Below, piece by piece: positions 30,886 to 40,009 of a stretch of DNA of 41,860 bases. The first letter of the stretch is position 1; each line of letters opens with the position of its first letter. The position numbers and the translations under genes are program-made. A model generated the notes under the pieces. The model saw nothing but the letters and a program-made list of their open reading frames with translations, did not search any database and was not told where the DNA came from. The stretch spans positions 1 through 41,860 of the forward strand of contig JALLAZ010000125.1 in NCBI GenBank assembly GCA_036939755.1, in the 5' to 3' direction. The stretch is from Stephanodiscus triporus. Taxonomy: Eukaryota > Bacillariophyta > Thalassiosirophyceae > Thalassiosirales > Thalassiosiraceae.

Positions 30886-31160
30886 GGTGGTGGGCGTTTG
30901 TCCTGAAAATTGGCGGAAGCAAAGGAATGAAGGCGCAACCGCTGAATTGTTGTCTGTCCGTGGTCCCCGAGATATGTGCGCATTTTACTCTTCGGTCTGT
31001 ATCGTACGTTTGACCTCAGTTGACCACCTTAAATTGAAGGCAAATTCAAATTCGCCGCACCTACGAGTTTAAACCCTATTGTGACGCATGAGATTTTTGT
31101 TTCCCTCTGCCATACTGTTCCTACGTAGCACCCTACGTACGGTATCAATCCGACCTCCAC

Positions 31161-31161
31161 N
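31161..31161. other. Ambiguous base (N)
   Basis: One N sits directly at the left end of the minisatellite, probably marking a collapsed or unresolved repeat in the assembly. Confidence 0.95.
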
Positions 31162-31372
31162 AGTGGGGCAGTGGCAGTGGGGCAGTGGCAGTGGGGCAGT
31201 GGCAGTGGGGCAGTGGCAGTGGGGCAGTGGCAGTGGGGCAGTGGCAGTGGGGCAGTGGCAGTGGGGCAGTGGTAGTGGGGCAGTGACAGTGGCAGTGGTA
31301 GTGGCAGTGGTAGTGGCAGTGGTAGTGGCAGTGGTAGTGGCAGTGACAACGGCAGTGGCAGTTGCAAACCAC
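31162..31372. repeat. GGGCAGTGGCAGT-type minisatellite
   Basis: The left part is a 14-bp unit (AGTGGGGCAGTGGC) repeated about eight times. The right part shifts to a 12-bp unit (AGTGGCAGTGGT). All frames through it stay open on both strands because the unit contains no stop, so the apparent proteins (Leu/Pro or Val/Ala or His/Cys repeats) are not evidence of genes. True length may exceed what is shown because of the N. Confidence 0.93.
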
Positions 31373-31527
31373 TCAACTTGGTGTTTGACAGCTTCCAATC
31401 ATACGTCATGGTCATGTGGCTGCCGTGGAGTTTATTCAACAATACTTATACTAGAGGGGTGTATCCAAGGCATTCGTTGTTTCTATCATTTCCATTGGCC
31501 ACACACTGGATGTATTAGAATTATGAT

Positions 31528-32962
31528 TTACGCCGTGACCTCAACCTTGACGCTCTCATCGATGAAAAAATCCACTATGCTATCGGCATAAAAGTCTGGG
31601 GTGATGGTATTCTCCTGGCTCAACAGCTTTTCCTCACTAGTCACTCCACTCAAAACCAACAAACTCTTCAACCCATTATCATTCCCAAAGAGAACATCAG
31701 TATCCAATCGATCGCCCACCATGCAAATTCGCCCCTTGTCCAATCCCAACTTGGAACATAAATAATCTATCATGAGCGGACTGGGTTTGCCGACAACAGT
31801 GGGTTCCCGCCCGGTGCATCCCTTTATGGCGCCGACCATGCTGCCGTTTCCGGCCCATTCCTGTGCGTCCGTGAGATGCGTCACGGCATCGGTGTTGGTA
31901 GCGATGAATTCGCACCCGGGGTTCTCGTTAATGCAGAGCTGAGCGTATTGGATTTTGTAGTAATTGATGTACCTATCGAATCCCACCACGACGGCCCCGA
32001 CGTCGGGGTCGTGCTCGACCATGCAACCGGGTCCCATGTCAGGAACTTTCCCCTTGTCCTCCGGACCACCGAAATGAGGCACGCCTATCAAATCCAGCTC
32101 CTCCTGAATTCCCACCTCCCCGACGACATATACCTTCTTGCCGCTTTCCTTGAATTTCGTCTGTTCGAGGTACGCCGCGGCGGCGAAGGAGGACGAGAAG
32201 ATTTCTTCGGCGGGAACGTTGAGACCGAGACTGTCGAATTTCTTTTTGTACCCCGCACGCGATTTCGTGGAGTTGTTCGTGACGAAGTACATCTTCTTGC
32301 CCAAGGCGCGAAGCTTCGCCAGCGTTTCGGGAATGCCTTCGATGACCGAGTCTCCCTGACAAGGCAGAAATGAAAAAAAGTGGATATTGAGACTAAGCAT
32401 GCATTTGAGCGAGTATCACTTCGGATCACCAGAATAAATCGTCAAGACAATTCGCTTTCACTTTTCGAGTAAGACGATGCGGTTGCATAACGGAGATTGC
32501 AGCAATATATTGAACACAATGGGATATGCTTCCACCTAAAAAATCGCAGTCGCGACCAGAGCAATACGGTAAGCAGAACTAGCACGTATGCCATGATCAT
32601 TGGAATGGGCTGCTCTTCTTCGTCGTTTGATCATGTCAGAGATACAGTTCCGATCATCTCCACCAAAACATCGGGCCATGTCATGCACTACTACTCACCC
32701 TCCAAATGACACCATCGCAATCAAAGATGAACACGTCCACATCGGGAAGCAAATCTTTCGCCGGTTGAGTCAGTTTCAGAACACAAGCACCCAGCGCCGT
32801 GGTGGACGAATACGGCGAAGTTGACCGGATGCTCCTTCGCGACAACAGGCTAACGGCGCCGCCGCCGACACGGGCGAAGGCACGCGCGGTAGTCGCCGCG
32901 GGAGAGAATGCGCGAGCAGTGGATGCAAGGGCGAGAGATAGAGCAGATTTGGCAATATTCAT
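31528..32962 (-). CDS. PGP: Plastid phosphoglycolate phosphatase (HAD superfamily), two exons
   Basis: Exon 1 32962-32699 and exon 2 32355-31528 are joined in phase 0 across a 343-nt intron, long for this window, giving 363 residues. The start chosen, MNIAKSALSLALASTARAFS, gives a signal-peptide-like segment followed by ARAFSPA, an ASAFAP-like plastid import motif. HAD motif I is FDCDGVIW at residues ~80-87, split from motif II (YFVTNNSTKS) by the intron. Motif III is VGKPSPLMIDY and motif IV is GDRLDTDVLFG. The C2-type cap fits p-nitrophenylphosphatase/phosphoglycolate phosphatases. The enzyme dephosphorylates 2-phosphoglycolate from Rubisco oxygenation, the first step of photorespiration. 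The plastid location agrees with that role. Confidence 0.93.
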
Positions 32963-33801
32963 TGTTGTTGGAATGCATTTAAATTCACTGAGAGTGAGGA
33001 AGAGAGAAAAAAAATAACAACACGTCACCGATATCGTGTAGGAGTACATTAATTATTTGACCTCAATTGGCAAACCCCGGGGAGCTTATTTCTCTAGGCT
33101 AAAATCGATATTACCATACGCTACGATAAAGAAAAGTACGATAAGAGATTAAGGCAATAGGGAGTAAATCCGCTTTTCGGACCACGATTTTGGTCGATTT
33201 ACACACAACTCGACTCGTTAGGAGTGCTCTAAGTCACTAGTTAATGGCCGAATTTCCTAAAACCAAAGCCACCCCGTCAAAGTAGAGGCTTTAAACTACC
33301 TAATCCTCGTTTATCTCGTTCCGATAGCATTTCCATAGCCTTTGTTGAAGGGTTGCGATCAGGGTCATTGAAACGATTCAATATATAGAAATAATTAAGG
33401 TTTCGGCATGTGACGACATGTGAAAAAACTCACATGTCGTCACATTCGTCATGACGCTGATATCGTTGTACGTAGGAACACGTAGGAACAGGTAGACTGT
33501 CCTCATTTTGGTGTTGCATTTCGGTAGAAAAGCTACATACGGGCTGAAAACGAGTTTTCTGTCCTCACAGGTTGGTCTCGAGGTTGTTGCAAATGGTACA
33601 AAAGCTACGTAGCTATGTCGTATGTTGGACGTACGATATTGCAATAAGTGTTTATGCGGACGCAATAAGTCAAAATGCGGACAAAAAGGGGGGGGGGTGA
33701 AGAGGGGGGGGTCTCCCCCCCGTCACGTAATTATGAGTTCCCACATACAAAAGACATGAACCGAAAATTTTGAGAAAAGAAAGAATCCGTTTTCTCGTAA
33801 A
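32963..33801. other. AT-rich intergenic region with hairpin and short repeats
   Basis: No supported gene. It contains a perfect hairpin (33408-33445), a short direct repeat of ACGTAGGAAC near 33470-33490, repeats of GCGGAC with CAATAAGT near 33645-33680, and a G-run then C-run at 33690-33721. A minus-strand open stretch at 33378-33665 overlaps the hairpin and has no coding signature. Confidence 0.5.
33408..33445. repeat. Perfect 16-bp inverted repeat with 6-nt loop
   Basis: Arms 33408-33423 (ATGTGACGACATGTGA) and 33430-33445 are exact reverse complements around AAAAAC. The sequence could form a stable hairpin or cruciform, or be the end of a small element. Confidence 0.92.
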
Positions 33802-34131
33802 TATTACCGCGGTCACGAAAGTGCCGCACGGGGCTCTTTTCGGAGCTCCGAATCCAATTTTCCGCCGGCCAATTTTGGCAGCGTAATCGAGGTAATATTG
33901 GAATATCTCCTCAACCGCTCGTCGGATCAGCTCGCCGGGGGCGTCGAACGAAAGGGCTTGATCCCGCGCGTCGGGGGATGCCCTATTTGCCGCTCACCGA
34001 ATTTTTTTTGCCCTTTCAATGACCATTCCCCCCCCGCAGGACGTTGGGGCGACTTACTAGCTTCGTCGAGGCCCTTCCCCCCCCTTCCCCCCCGTTCTCC
34101 CCCCACGCTTCGAAATGCCCCGAATCGAAGA
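33802..34131. repeat. Left arm of long inverted repeat (~330 bp)
   Basis: The reverse complement of 36139-36439, with scattered substitutions and two indels (an extra C/T-rich block near 34076-34090 and a ~20-bp GAATCC/GGAGCTC-rich block near 33838-33862). The match runs from TATTACCGCGGTCACGAAAG through the ATG at 34115 to CGAATCGAAGA. Shared tracts include CCGAATTTTTT-TGCCCTTTCAATG and CAGGACGTTGGGGCGACTTA-like sequence. Confidence 0.9.
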
Positions 34132-34252
34132 TCTTATTGCGGCGCATGGGGCATGGGAAAACGCGAATGGTGGTATTCTTATTCCTGGCGCCCCGTATGG
34201 CTACGAGAAGAAGCTCGAGGTCGCTTCGGCCTACCTATTCTTGATGGAGTAA
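34115..34252 (+). CDS. Short frame starting inside the left inverted-repeat arm (45 aa)
   Basis: ATG at 34115 opens MPRIEDLIAAHGAWENANGG and ends at TAA 34250-34252. The first five residues MPRIE are shared with the longer gene that starts in the other arm. Downstream of the arm the two proteins are unrelated. It is too short to assign a family, and may be a truncated gene, an N-terminal exon, or a chance frame. Confidence 0.35.
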   Translation: MPRIEDLIAAHGAWENANGGILIPGAPYGYEKKLEVASAYLFLME

Positions 34253-34433
34253 CTCATGATTTGGTTTGGCGATGCGTGAAGCATTGCTACAAGGATATTA
34301 TGGTCTAATAGCTATCTATTTCGTTATCATCCTCATTTCAATGAATAAATATAGCCATCTATTTTATGTATGTGATCAAAATGAATAGCTCACTCCTCTA
34401 CAACCTCCGGGACCTCTACGACCTCCGGGGTTA

Positions 34434-35117
34434 TCAAAATGAATGCCTGAATCCGGGACCACCACGACCACAGGGACCTCCACGACCTCCGTGACCTCCG
34501 GGACCACAGGGACCTCCATGATCTCTGTAGCCTCCATGATCTCCACATCCTCCGTGACCTCCGGGACCTCCTCCGTGACCTCCTCCAGGACCTCCATGAT
34601 CTCCGTAGCCTCCATGATCTCCACGTCCTCCGTGACCTCCTCCGGGACCTCCATGATCTCCGTGACCTCCGTGTCCTCCATGACCACCGTGACCTCCTCC
34701 GGGACCTCCATGATCTCCGTAGCCTCCATGTCCTCCGTGACCACCGTGACCTCCTCCGGGACCTCCACGACCTCCGTGCCCTCTGCGACCTGTGTGACCT
34801 CCGTGACCTCCTCCGGGATCTCCTCCGTGACCTCCAGGACCTCCATGATCTCCATGATCTCCATAGCCTCCTCGACCACCATGACCATTATGTTCTCCAT
34901 AGCCTCCTCGACCTCCGTGACCTCCATCTCTATAGCCTCCTCGACCACCATGCCCCCCACTGCTGTTATAGCCTCCTGGACCCCATCCACAAGAATCTCC
35001 CCCATGATGATACCCATCACTGCGATTGAATATGTTCAAACTAACACTCCCAAGAGCCCACCGACCGCTCTCCGTCATACACTTACCGATATTCCCGCCC
35101 GTCCTCTGATTTGCCTG
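34434..35117 (-). pseudogene. Gly/His-rich repeat tail in frame after the coiled-coil gene's stop
   Basis: Directly downstream of the TGA at 35118-35120 the same frame stays open for 227 codons. It reads a short normal segment (NIGKCMTESGRWALGS) and then about 190 residues of Gly-Gly-His repeats, ending GPGFRHSF at 34434. It may be a tail cut off by a nonsense mutation, a readthrough extension, a separately spliced exon, or an independent gene from the ATG at 35078. A GTAAGT near 35085 could be a donor that changes the join. Confidence 0.4.
34443..34985. repeat. Degenerate minisatellite encoding Gly/His-rich repeats
   Basis: An array of CCTCC(G/A)TGACCTCC-type units, with a higher-order repeat of about 57 bp (CCATGATCTCCGTAGCCTCC recurs). 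On the minus strand in the frame of the upstream coiled-coil gene it reads repeated HGGPGGHGG/GGYGDHGG. Other frames also stay open (Thr/Ser-Val repeats on plus, Glu/Val/Met repeats on minus). Confidence 0.88.
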
Positions 35118-36155
35118 TCAATCCTCCCGTTCCATCTTTCTCTCAAACTCTAAGTCTTTCATATCCAACTTCAAGTGAGCCTTCTCCTTTGCCACAACCA
35201 CCTGCAGATGGGCCTTTGTCTCTGCAGCATCCGTCTCGCTCACCACAGCCTTGTCCTTCAATTTCAGCTTCAGAGTCCGGATCGTCTCCTCCTTTGCCTT
35301 GATATCGTTGAGATAACCCTTTGACTTTACACGAAGTGTTTGAAGTGCAAGGTCCTTCCTGCCAATTGAAATTGCTTGCTCGCTAGAGGTCTTCTGCACT
35401 TTGATCAGCTCCTCCTGCAGACCTTCAATTTGCTTCTTCTGCTTCTCCATGTATGGATAAACAGCGCTTACGGTATCAGAGAAATTGCTCGTCACCGTTT
35501 GCATAAAGGGCTCGATCTCGTCTTGGATGTAATCAAGGAGATCATCCCTCCTTATTGTGAGCTCGGAGATCTTATCTGCCTGTGACATCCTCTTGATGAT
35601 TTTCTTCGTTGCATTTGTGAAAGCCGCCTTCAACAAAGGGGGGGCAGGAATGTCCGGCCTTTTCGGCATTGCTCCCAAACTGGTGCACAAACGCTTGGGG
35701 AGGCGAGGAAGTAAGTCTGATGGCTCAATATCATCTTCAGTCTCTGCTGTGAGGTCGACACTGACGCTGGCGAGATGGTGTACTTCAACTTTGCTGGGAA
35801 CTGGCAAGAGGAGATTCTCAATGCTGCGATCCGGTGAGGATCCCCGCATCGCCGTTAGGGTTAGGGCCGCTCCCAATGAGGACAATCCTGATAGGACACT
35901 GGCACTGCCCCCGTACGAGTATTGCGAGGGGAGATTGGTGCGACGTTGTACGGCCTCCTCAACCTGCGATGCCTGCCCTACGTAGTCGGGGAAGTTGTCG
36001 TTGACCCGAGTCTCGTATGCATCGTCTTCCTCCCTGGGGCGTCTGTGACGCCAGCTGAACAACCAAGCTAAGAGTGTGCGTTCCCACGGCTCAATATGCA
36101 CAGTCCCGGCAAGATTGCCTAGGAGCGTCCATTCCCACTCTTCAATTCGGGGCAT
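35118..36155 (-). CDS. Coiled-coil protein starting inside the right inverted-repeat arm
   Basis: 345 residues from the ATG at 36155, which lies in the right arm (MPRIEEWEWTLLGNLAG). An Arg/Glu-rich segment with the aromatic run LLAWLFSWRHRR is followed by about 100 residues of Ser/Pro-containing linker. A long coiled coil covers about residues 195-345 (KKIIKRMSQADKISELTI, KQKKQIEGLQEELIKVQ, ending FERKMERED). No enzymatic motif or DNA-binding domain was recognised. Amino acid composition is normal and the heptads are convincing, so a protein is likely made or was made recently. The same frame continues past the stop into the Gly/His-rich tail. Confidence 0.62.
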   Translation of the reverse strand: MPRIEEWEWTLLGNLAGTVHIEPWERTLLAWLFSWRHRRPREEDDAYETRVNDNFPDYVGQASQVEEAVQRRTNLPSQYSYGGSASVLSGLSSLGAALTLTAMRGSSPDRSIENLLLPVPSKVEVHHLASVSVDLTAETEDDIEPSDLLPRLPKRLCTSLGAMPKRPDIPAPPLLKAAFTNATKKIIKRMSQADKISELTIRRDDLLDYIQDEIEPFMQTVTSNFSDTVSAVYPYMEKQKKQIEGLQEELIKVQKTSSEQAISIGRKDLALQTLRVKSKGYLNDIKAKEETIRTLKLKLKDKAVVSETDAAETKAHLQVVVAKEKAHLKLDMKDLEFERKMERED

Positions 36156-36439
36156 TTCAACGCGTGGGGGGAGAACGGGGGGGAAGGGCCTCGACGAAGC
36201 TAGTCAGTCGCCCCAACGTCCTGCGGGGGGGGAATGGTCATTGAAAGGGCAAAAAAATTCGGTGAGCGGCAAATAGGGCATCTCCCGATGCGCGGGATCA
36301 AGCCCTTTCATTCGACACCCCCGACGGGGTGATCCAACGAGCGGTTGATGAGATATTCCAATATTACCTCGATTACGCTGCCAAAATTGGCCAGCAGAAG
36401 CGGGAGCCCTGTGCGGCACTTTCGTGACCGCAGTAATAC
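36139..36439. repeat. Right arm of long inverted repeat (~301 bp)
   Basis: Reverse complement of 33802-34131. Conserved landmarks in order are AATTCGGGGCATTTC, AAGGGCCTCGACGAAGCTAG, CGCCCCAACGTCCTGCGGGG, CGGTGAGCGGCAAATAGGGC, CCAATATTACCTCGATTACG and GCGGCACTTTCGTGACCGC. Confidence 0.9.
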
Positions 36440-36442
36440 TAT

Positions 36443-36560
36443 GGTGGGGGACCACGTTGGAATCCCTGGTGTTGTTCTTTTGGTTCTTTTTTGCACTCTA
36501 CGGTGGGGGACCACGTTGGAATCCCTGATGTTGTTCTTTTGTTCTTTTCCTTTTCTCTTT
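36443..36560. repeat. 59-bp direct tandem repeat, two copies
   Basis: GGTGGGGGACCACGTTGGAA recurs with a 59-base offset (36443 and 36502), each followed by TCCCTG(G/A)TGTTGTTCTTTT. It lies immediately outside the right arm of the inverted repeat. Confidence 0.88.
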
Positions 36561-36611
36561 TCCTTTTATGGTAGGTGTTTGTGTTGTCATAAATATTGGA
36601 GTAGGGAAAAT

Positions 36612-36668
36612 AGGTAAAATATCTCCTTGTTGGTCAGATCGTAGGTCCCCTATATTGGCCCTATGAGC
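36612..36668. repeat. Left terminal inverted repeat of the piggyBac-like element
   Basis: AGGT, then TATCTCCTTGTTGGTCAG, then GGCCCTATGA, in inverted match to the right end at 39939-39989. The middle 18 bases are identical. Confidence 0.82.
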
Positions 36669-36946
36669 CACGTACTTAGAGGTCCATTTAGGTACCCTAT
36701 CGTCCCTATCAAGAAAAGTAAGAAATGCTAAGAGTCGGGATTTACGTGGGCTTCAAAATGGTACCTCATTTTCCAAAATTGGCCCGACCTAGCCCGAGCT
36801 ACAGCAAATCTACTGATTTTTCATGATTTTTATGTGCAGATTCACAATGTCGGAAGCATGAAATGGAGGAAGATGGACTTGATAACATGAATATTATTAC
36901 ATTATTATGCCCAATGAGTAGTCCAAAGGATGCACAACCCCCATTA

Positions 36947-39779
36947 TCATTCGTTCTCTCCCAGGATTCCCGGAATATGGTATTGGAGGCATTGTTGTGT
37001 GTGGAAAATTTCCCAGCACCCAATACAAAGATTGACGTTGCACACGTTGCATCTCATGACACTGGTACGTGCACCAGCGGGTTTGGTATTCTTCTTCTTC
37101 TCTTTTGAATCTTTAGTAGGATTGAACTCCTTGTCTGCCCATCTGTGCAGTTGGCAAACATTCATTTTCCTTGTGGAACCACCTTCATGTGTTTCGCACT
37201 CGTGTCAAGATGCACCTTCATCCAACCCTGTCTTGGAGAGAGAGCCTTACTATCTATCTTTGGAGCTCTCTTTTTGGAGGCAGAGGAGGTAGTACTCATT
37301 GGAGTTTCAGGAGGAGGCGTCTTCCTTGGCCAATCTTTGTCTGGGTCCAAGTGCTCATATCCAATTGCCTTGTTCCAGTCATGATGCGACCACTTAACTG
37401 GAACTCCCTGCTTTAGCTCACAGTACCGCTTGTTTGACACATAAGAATTCACCATCGATACCTTGTATCCCCACAGGAACAATGCCCACCACCACTTGTT
37501 GTTACGTTGAAACCACATGAATCAGTAGACGAGCCGGAGTTGTTCGGCAATATCATTGTCATTCATTTTGTAGTTGTATTCATTGCTGAGATTCCAACAA
37601 AGGAAGGTGAAGTGGACGTTCTTCTTCAGGGTGGAACTCCAAACTTTCTTCATTGCTGGAACCCAGGTGACATTCTCACAGCTGTGCGAGATCATGTAAA
37701 AAGGCTTCTGATCATAGCATGATGCCAGAACCAAGTCCAAAGACTGGCTCTCGCTCTTGAGGACAGCCGCCTTCATGGTACCCCCCTTGCCGCCCTGGCC
37801 GCATTCCCCGTCTTCACTTCCTGAATCACGCAAGGTGGGCAGCCCTGACCGCTCTTCCTCAACACTCCATGAACTTCACTTTTTGATTGAGAGCATATGC
37901 AGCAAGGGAAAGTTTCATGGAATGAAATAAATTGTCCATCTTGCATCCATGACCGGACTCACGCAAATTTTGGAACATGTGCAAAAGCTGGCAGTGCATC
38001 AGACAAAAGCCATTTGCAAGGAGGTCTTTGTTGATGGGCTCATTGCGGAAGTAGAAGTCCCAGGTGTACCTGTCATTGGCAATGCAGTCCCCCTGAATGC
38101 CATCACCCAACCTCTTGAGCTTGCCACAACAAGTCTTGTACTCCGACTTCCCCTGCATCTTAGTGGTCTGCTCGTCCATCGAGAAGTCCTCTCCCAACAA
38201 CCATGCCTCCTTCCAAATGCAAATGTGCCACAACCACTGGAAGAACTCATCGACCTTGAAGTTTGGGCATTGATCTTTTGGCAGAGGAGTCATCAAAGGA
38301 TCCTGGCATGCAAAGAAGTGCCGGAACAAATGATGCTTCAGCTGGTGGCCAGTCCTGATGGCCAATGTGACCTTGTCGTTGCCATGTGTCGGCTGCTTTG
38401 AGCGGTGAGCTGCAGACTCGGTGCAAGACCGTCGATGATGTAGATGCCAAGCATCGCAACGATGTCTGCGTTGGTGAATGGCTTGTGCTTCCCCTCAAAG
38501 ATGTGGCCCTCTTAGCCTGCATTGTTCAACATCGCCTTTGTGTTGAAGTAGGCGGTCCAATTTGACACAGCAAACTTGGTCGTCTTGTCCCCCTTCACAT
38601 TGGTGACAGCTGGATCCTCCTTTTTTGCATCCAAAGTGAGCGGCATGAATGCACTGAACCAATCCATAGAATGGCTCATTTCATTGAGGCCGTATTGCCT
38701 AAGGAAGGTGGTGCTGAGCCCACCGAGCACTCTTGGTCCAACGGGCATCGTAGGATGACTATGCCAAGATGAAGAGCGCTTTCTCTTCCGCTGCAGCTTT
38801 TTCCGTTTCACTGCCCTGCAGTTGGGCCGAATGTACAACATCTTCTCAGTTGTCCCTGTAAATGGCACATGAACAAAGGTCTCCACAAAGCCATACTTCC
38901 GATTGATTGCTGTTGCTGCATCCCTCTCAGTGGAAGGACGGTGAGTCAAATCTTTGTTCTCAGGCTCGGGGATGGGATGCTCATTGTGTTTCAAAAGCAC
39001 CGACCTTGCTGTCACATCTAACCCATTCATAGAGTCGTGACAAGGGGGCTCAATGCCCAATGCTATTGGAACATTATTCAGGATTGCCTCTTTAAGGCGC
39101 GCCTGCAAGTCTGCTCTTTTCGTTGATCTTCCCCTCTTCTTTAGCTCAGCTTTTAAGTCGTTGACGCCGAGATGTATCATCAATTCAACCGTGACTGCAA
39201 CTGGAGCTGGGGGAGGGGGCGGTGCCGGTGCTGCTGCATCACCCTCAATTGGCAATTCCTCGTACCCCTCAATATTTTCATCTGCTGCTCATCTGCGAAG
39301 TATGGGAGGTTTACCTCGGAGTCATAGCCTTCATCATTTAGGGTAGTGTCCTGGTTTGCAAAAAGATTTTGTAGAGTAGGAATTTTGCTTGGAAAATCCC
39401 CAAAATTAGCACTGGATGCGGCGCCTTAATCCTTGTCCCCCCCAGCAATTAGCACTGTGCCCTGTTGATTAGCGCCAAAGAAACTCCTTCTGGCAAGGGG
39501 GCTTGCCTTGGTTTTGTCAGGGGTTCCTTCCTCCTTGAGAAAATCATCCCTAACGTCACCACCATCAAGTGAGTGCGAGTCAAAAAAATCATCCACAAAA
39601 CTCTCAACGTGCATGTTTCCAACGCTGGCCAAATTTGGTGAATCTGCCACCGCAGTACCACTCCCAGCAATAGTGTTGTTGAGGGGAGGCAGGAGGGGGA
39701 GGGCCGGGATGCCGGTAGGAATGGAAAAGTTGTTACGACTCATGGGGGTGGTAGGGCCACGGGGGTTGTGGCAACACAA
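36947..39779 (-). pseudogene. piggyBac-like transposase with SAP-like N-terminus, multiply disrupted
   Basis: Fragments in order on the minus strand are as follows. An acidic leader (39779-39426). A SAP-like motif in 39255-38512 (LGVNDLKAELKKRGRSTKRA). The catalytic core in 38365-37859, with FSMDEQTTKMQGKSEYK and GCKMDNLFHSMKLS. Core continuation 37833-37522 (DQKPFYMISHSCENV). Then NKWWWALFLWGYKVSMVNSY (37518-37162), and a C-terminal Cys-rich domain (CNVCNVNLCIGCWEIFHT). Breaks include an 11-bp tandem duplication near 39279-39297 that shifts frame, stops at 38512-38514, 37859-37861 and 37522-37524, and shifts near 38385 and 37162. Two of the three expected catalytic Asp contexts are readable. 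The enzyme would cut and paste DNA; this copy cannot encode an intact protein as read. Confidence 0.8.
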
Positions 39780-39938
39780 TGCTTGTTTTTGGTTGAATGC
39801 TCGTACGTCAGTGAAAAAGTATGGCCACCATATGATATTGTGATGGTGCCATACTCACTTGAGGTTGCTCTACATGATGGTGCCCTCAGATTTGCATGGA
39901 AATGCTGTTTAGGTGGTTTTATTAGTACATTTAGTGTG

Positions 39939-39989
39939 CATGTCATAGGGCCTCTATGTTGGCCCTGACCAACAAGGAGATACACACCT
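39939..39989. repeat. Right terminal inverted repeat of the piggyBac-like element
   Basis: TCATAGGGCC, then CTGACCAACAAGGAGATA, then ACCT, the reverse complement of the left end at 36612-36668. Confidence 0.82.
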
Positions 39990-40009
39990 GGGGGGTCACG
40001 TCACTCAAA

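Larger units (their letters stand above)
33802..36439. mobile_element. Putative 2.6-kb element with ~300-bp terminal inverted repeats
   Basis: Two near-identical arms in opposite orientation enclose about 2 kb holding a coiled-coil gene and a Gly/His-rich repeat. Each arm includes presumed promoter sequence and the start codon for an inward-reading frame. Target-site duplications were not evident in the flanks (CGTAAA on the left, CTATGG on the right), and no transposase motif was recognised inside. It could be a non-autonomous transposon with long terminal inverted repeats, or an inverted duplication of one promoter in front of two genes. Confidence 0.6.
36612..39989 (-). mobile_element. Degenerate piggyBac-like DNA transposon (~3.4 kb)
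   Basis: Terminal inverted repeats at both ends enclose a broken DDE_Tnp_1_7 (piggyBac-type) transposase on the minus strand. No TTAA target duplication is visible next to the proposed ends, so the exact limits may lie slightly outward or the flanks have mutated. The element abuts the inverted-repeat cassette on its left. Confidence 0.78.

Noticed and set aside
31088..31591. Long open frames across the GGGCAGTGGCAGT array
   Set aside because: All phases are open because the unit has no stop codon, and they contain an ambiguous base.
33378..33665. 95-codon minus-strand frame
   Set aside because: Overlaps the perfect hairpin and short direct repeats, with no family resemblance or start context.
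34376..35020. Glu/Val/Met-repeat frame on the minus strand
   Set aside because: Produced by the same minisatellite in another phase. The Gly/His phase is the one continuous with the coiled-coil gene.
35118..35120. TGA as selenocysteine in the coiled-coil gene
   Set aside because: The residue context is a charged coil with no redox motif, and the downstream region is a low-complexity array.
34443..35153. Thr/Ser-rich 236-codon plus-strand frame resembling a mucin
   Set aside because: Opposite-strand shadow of the minisatellite with no start context or domain.
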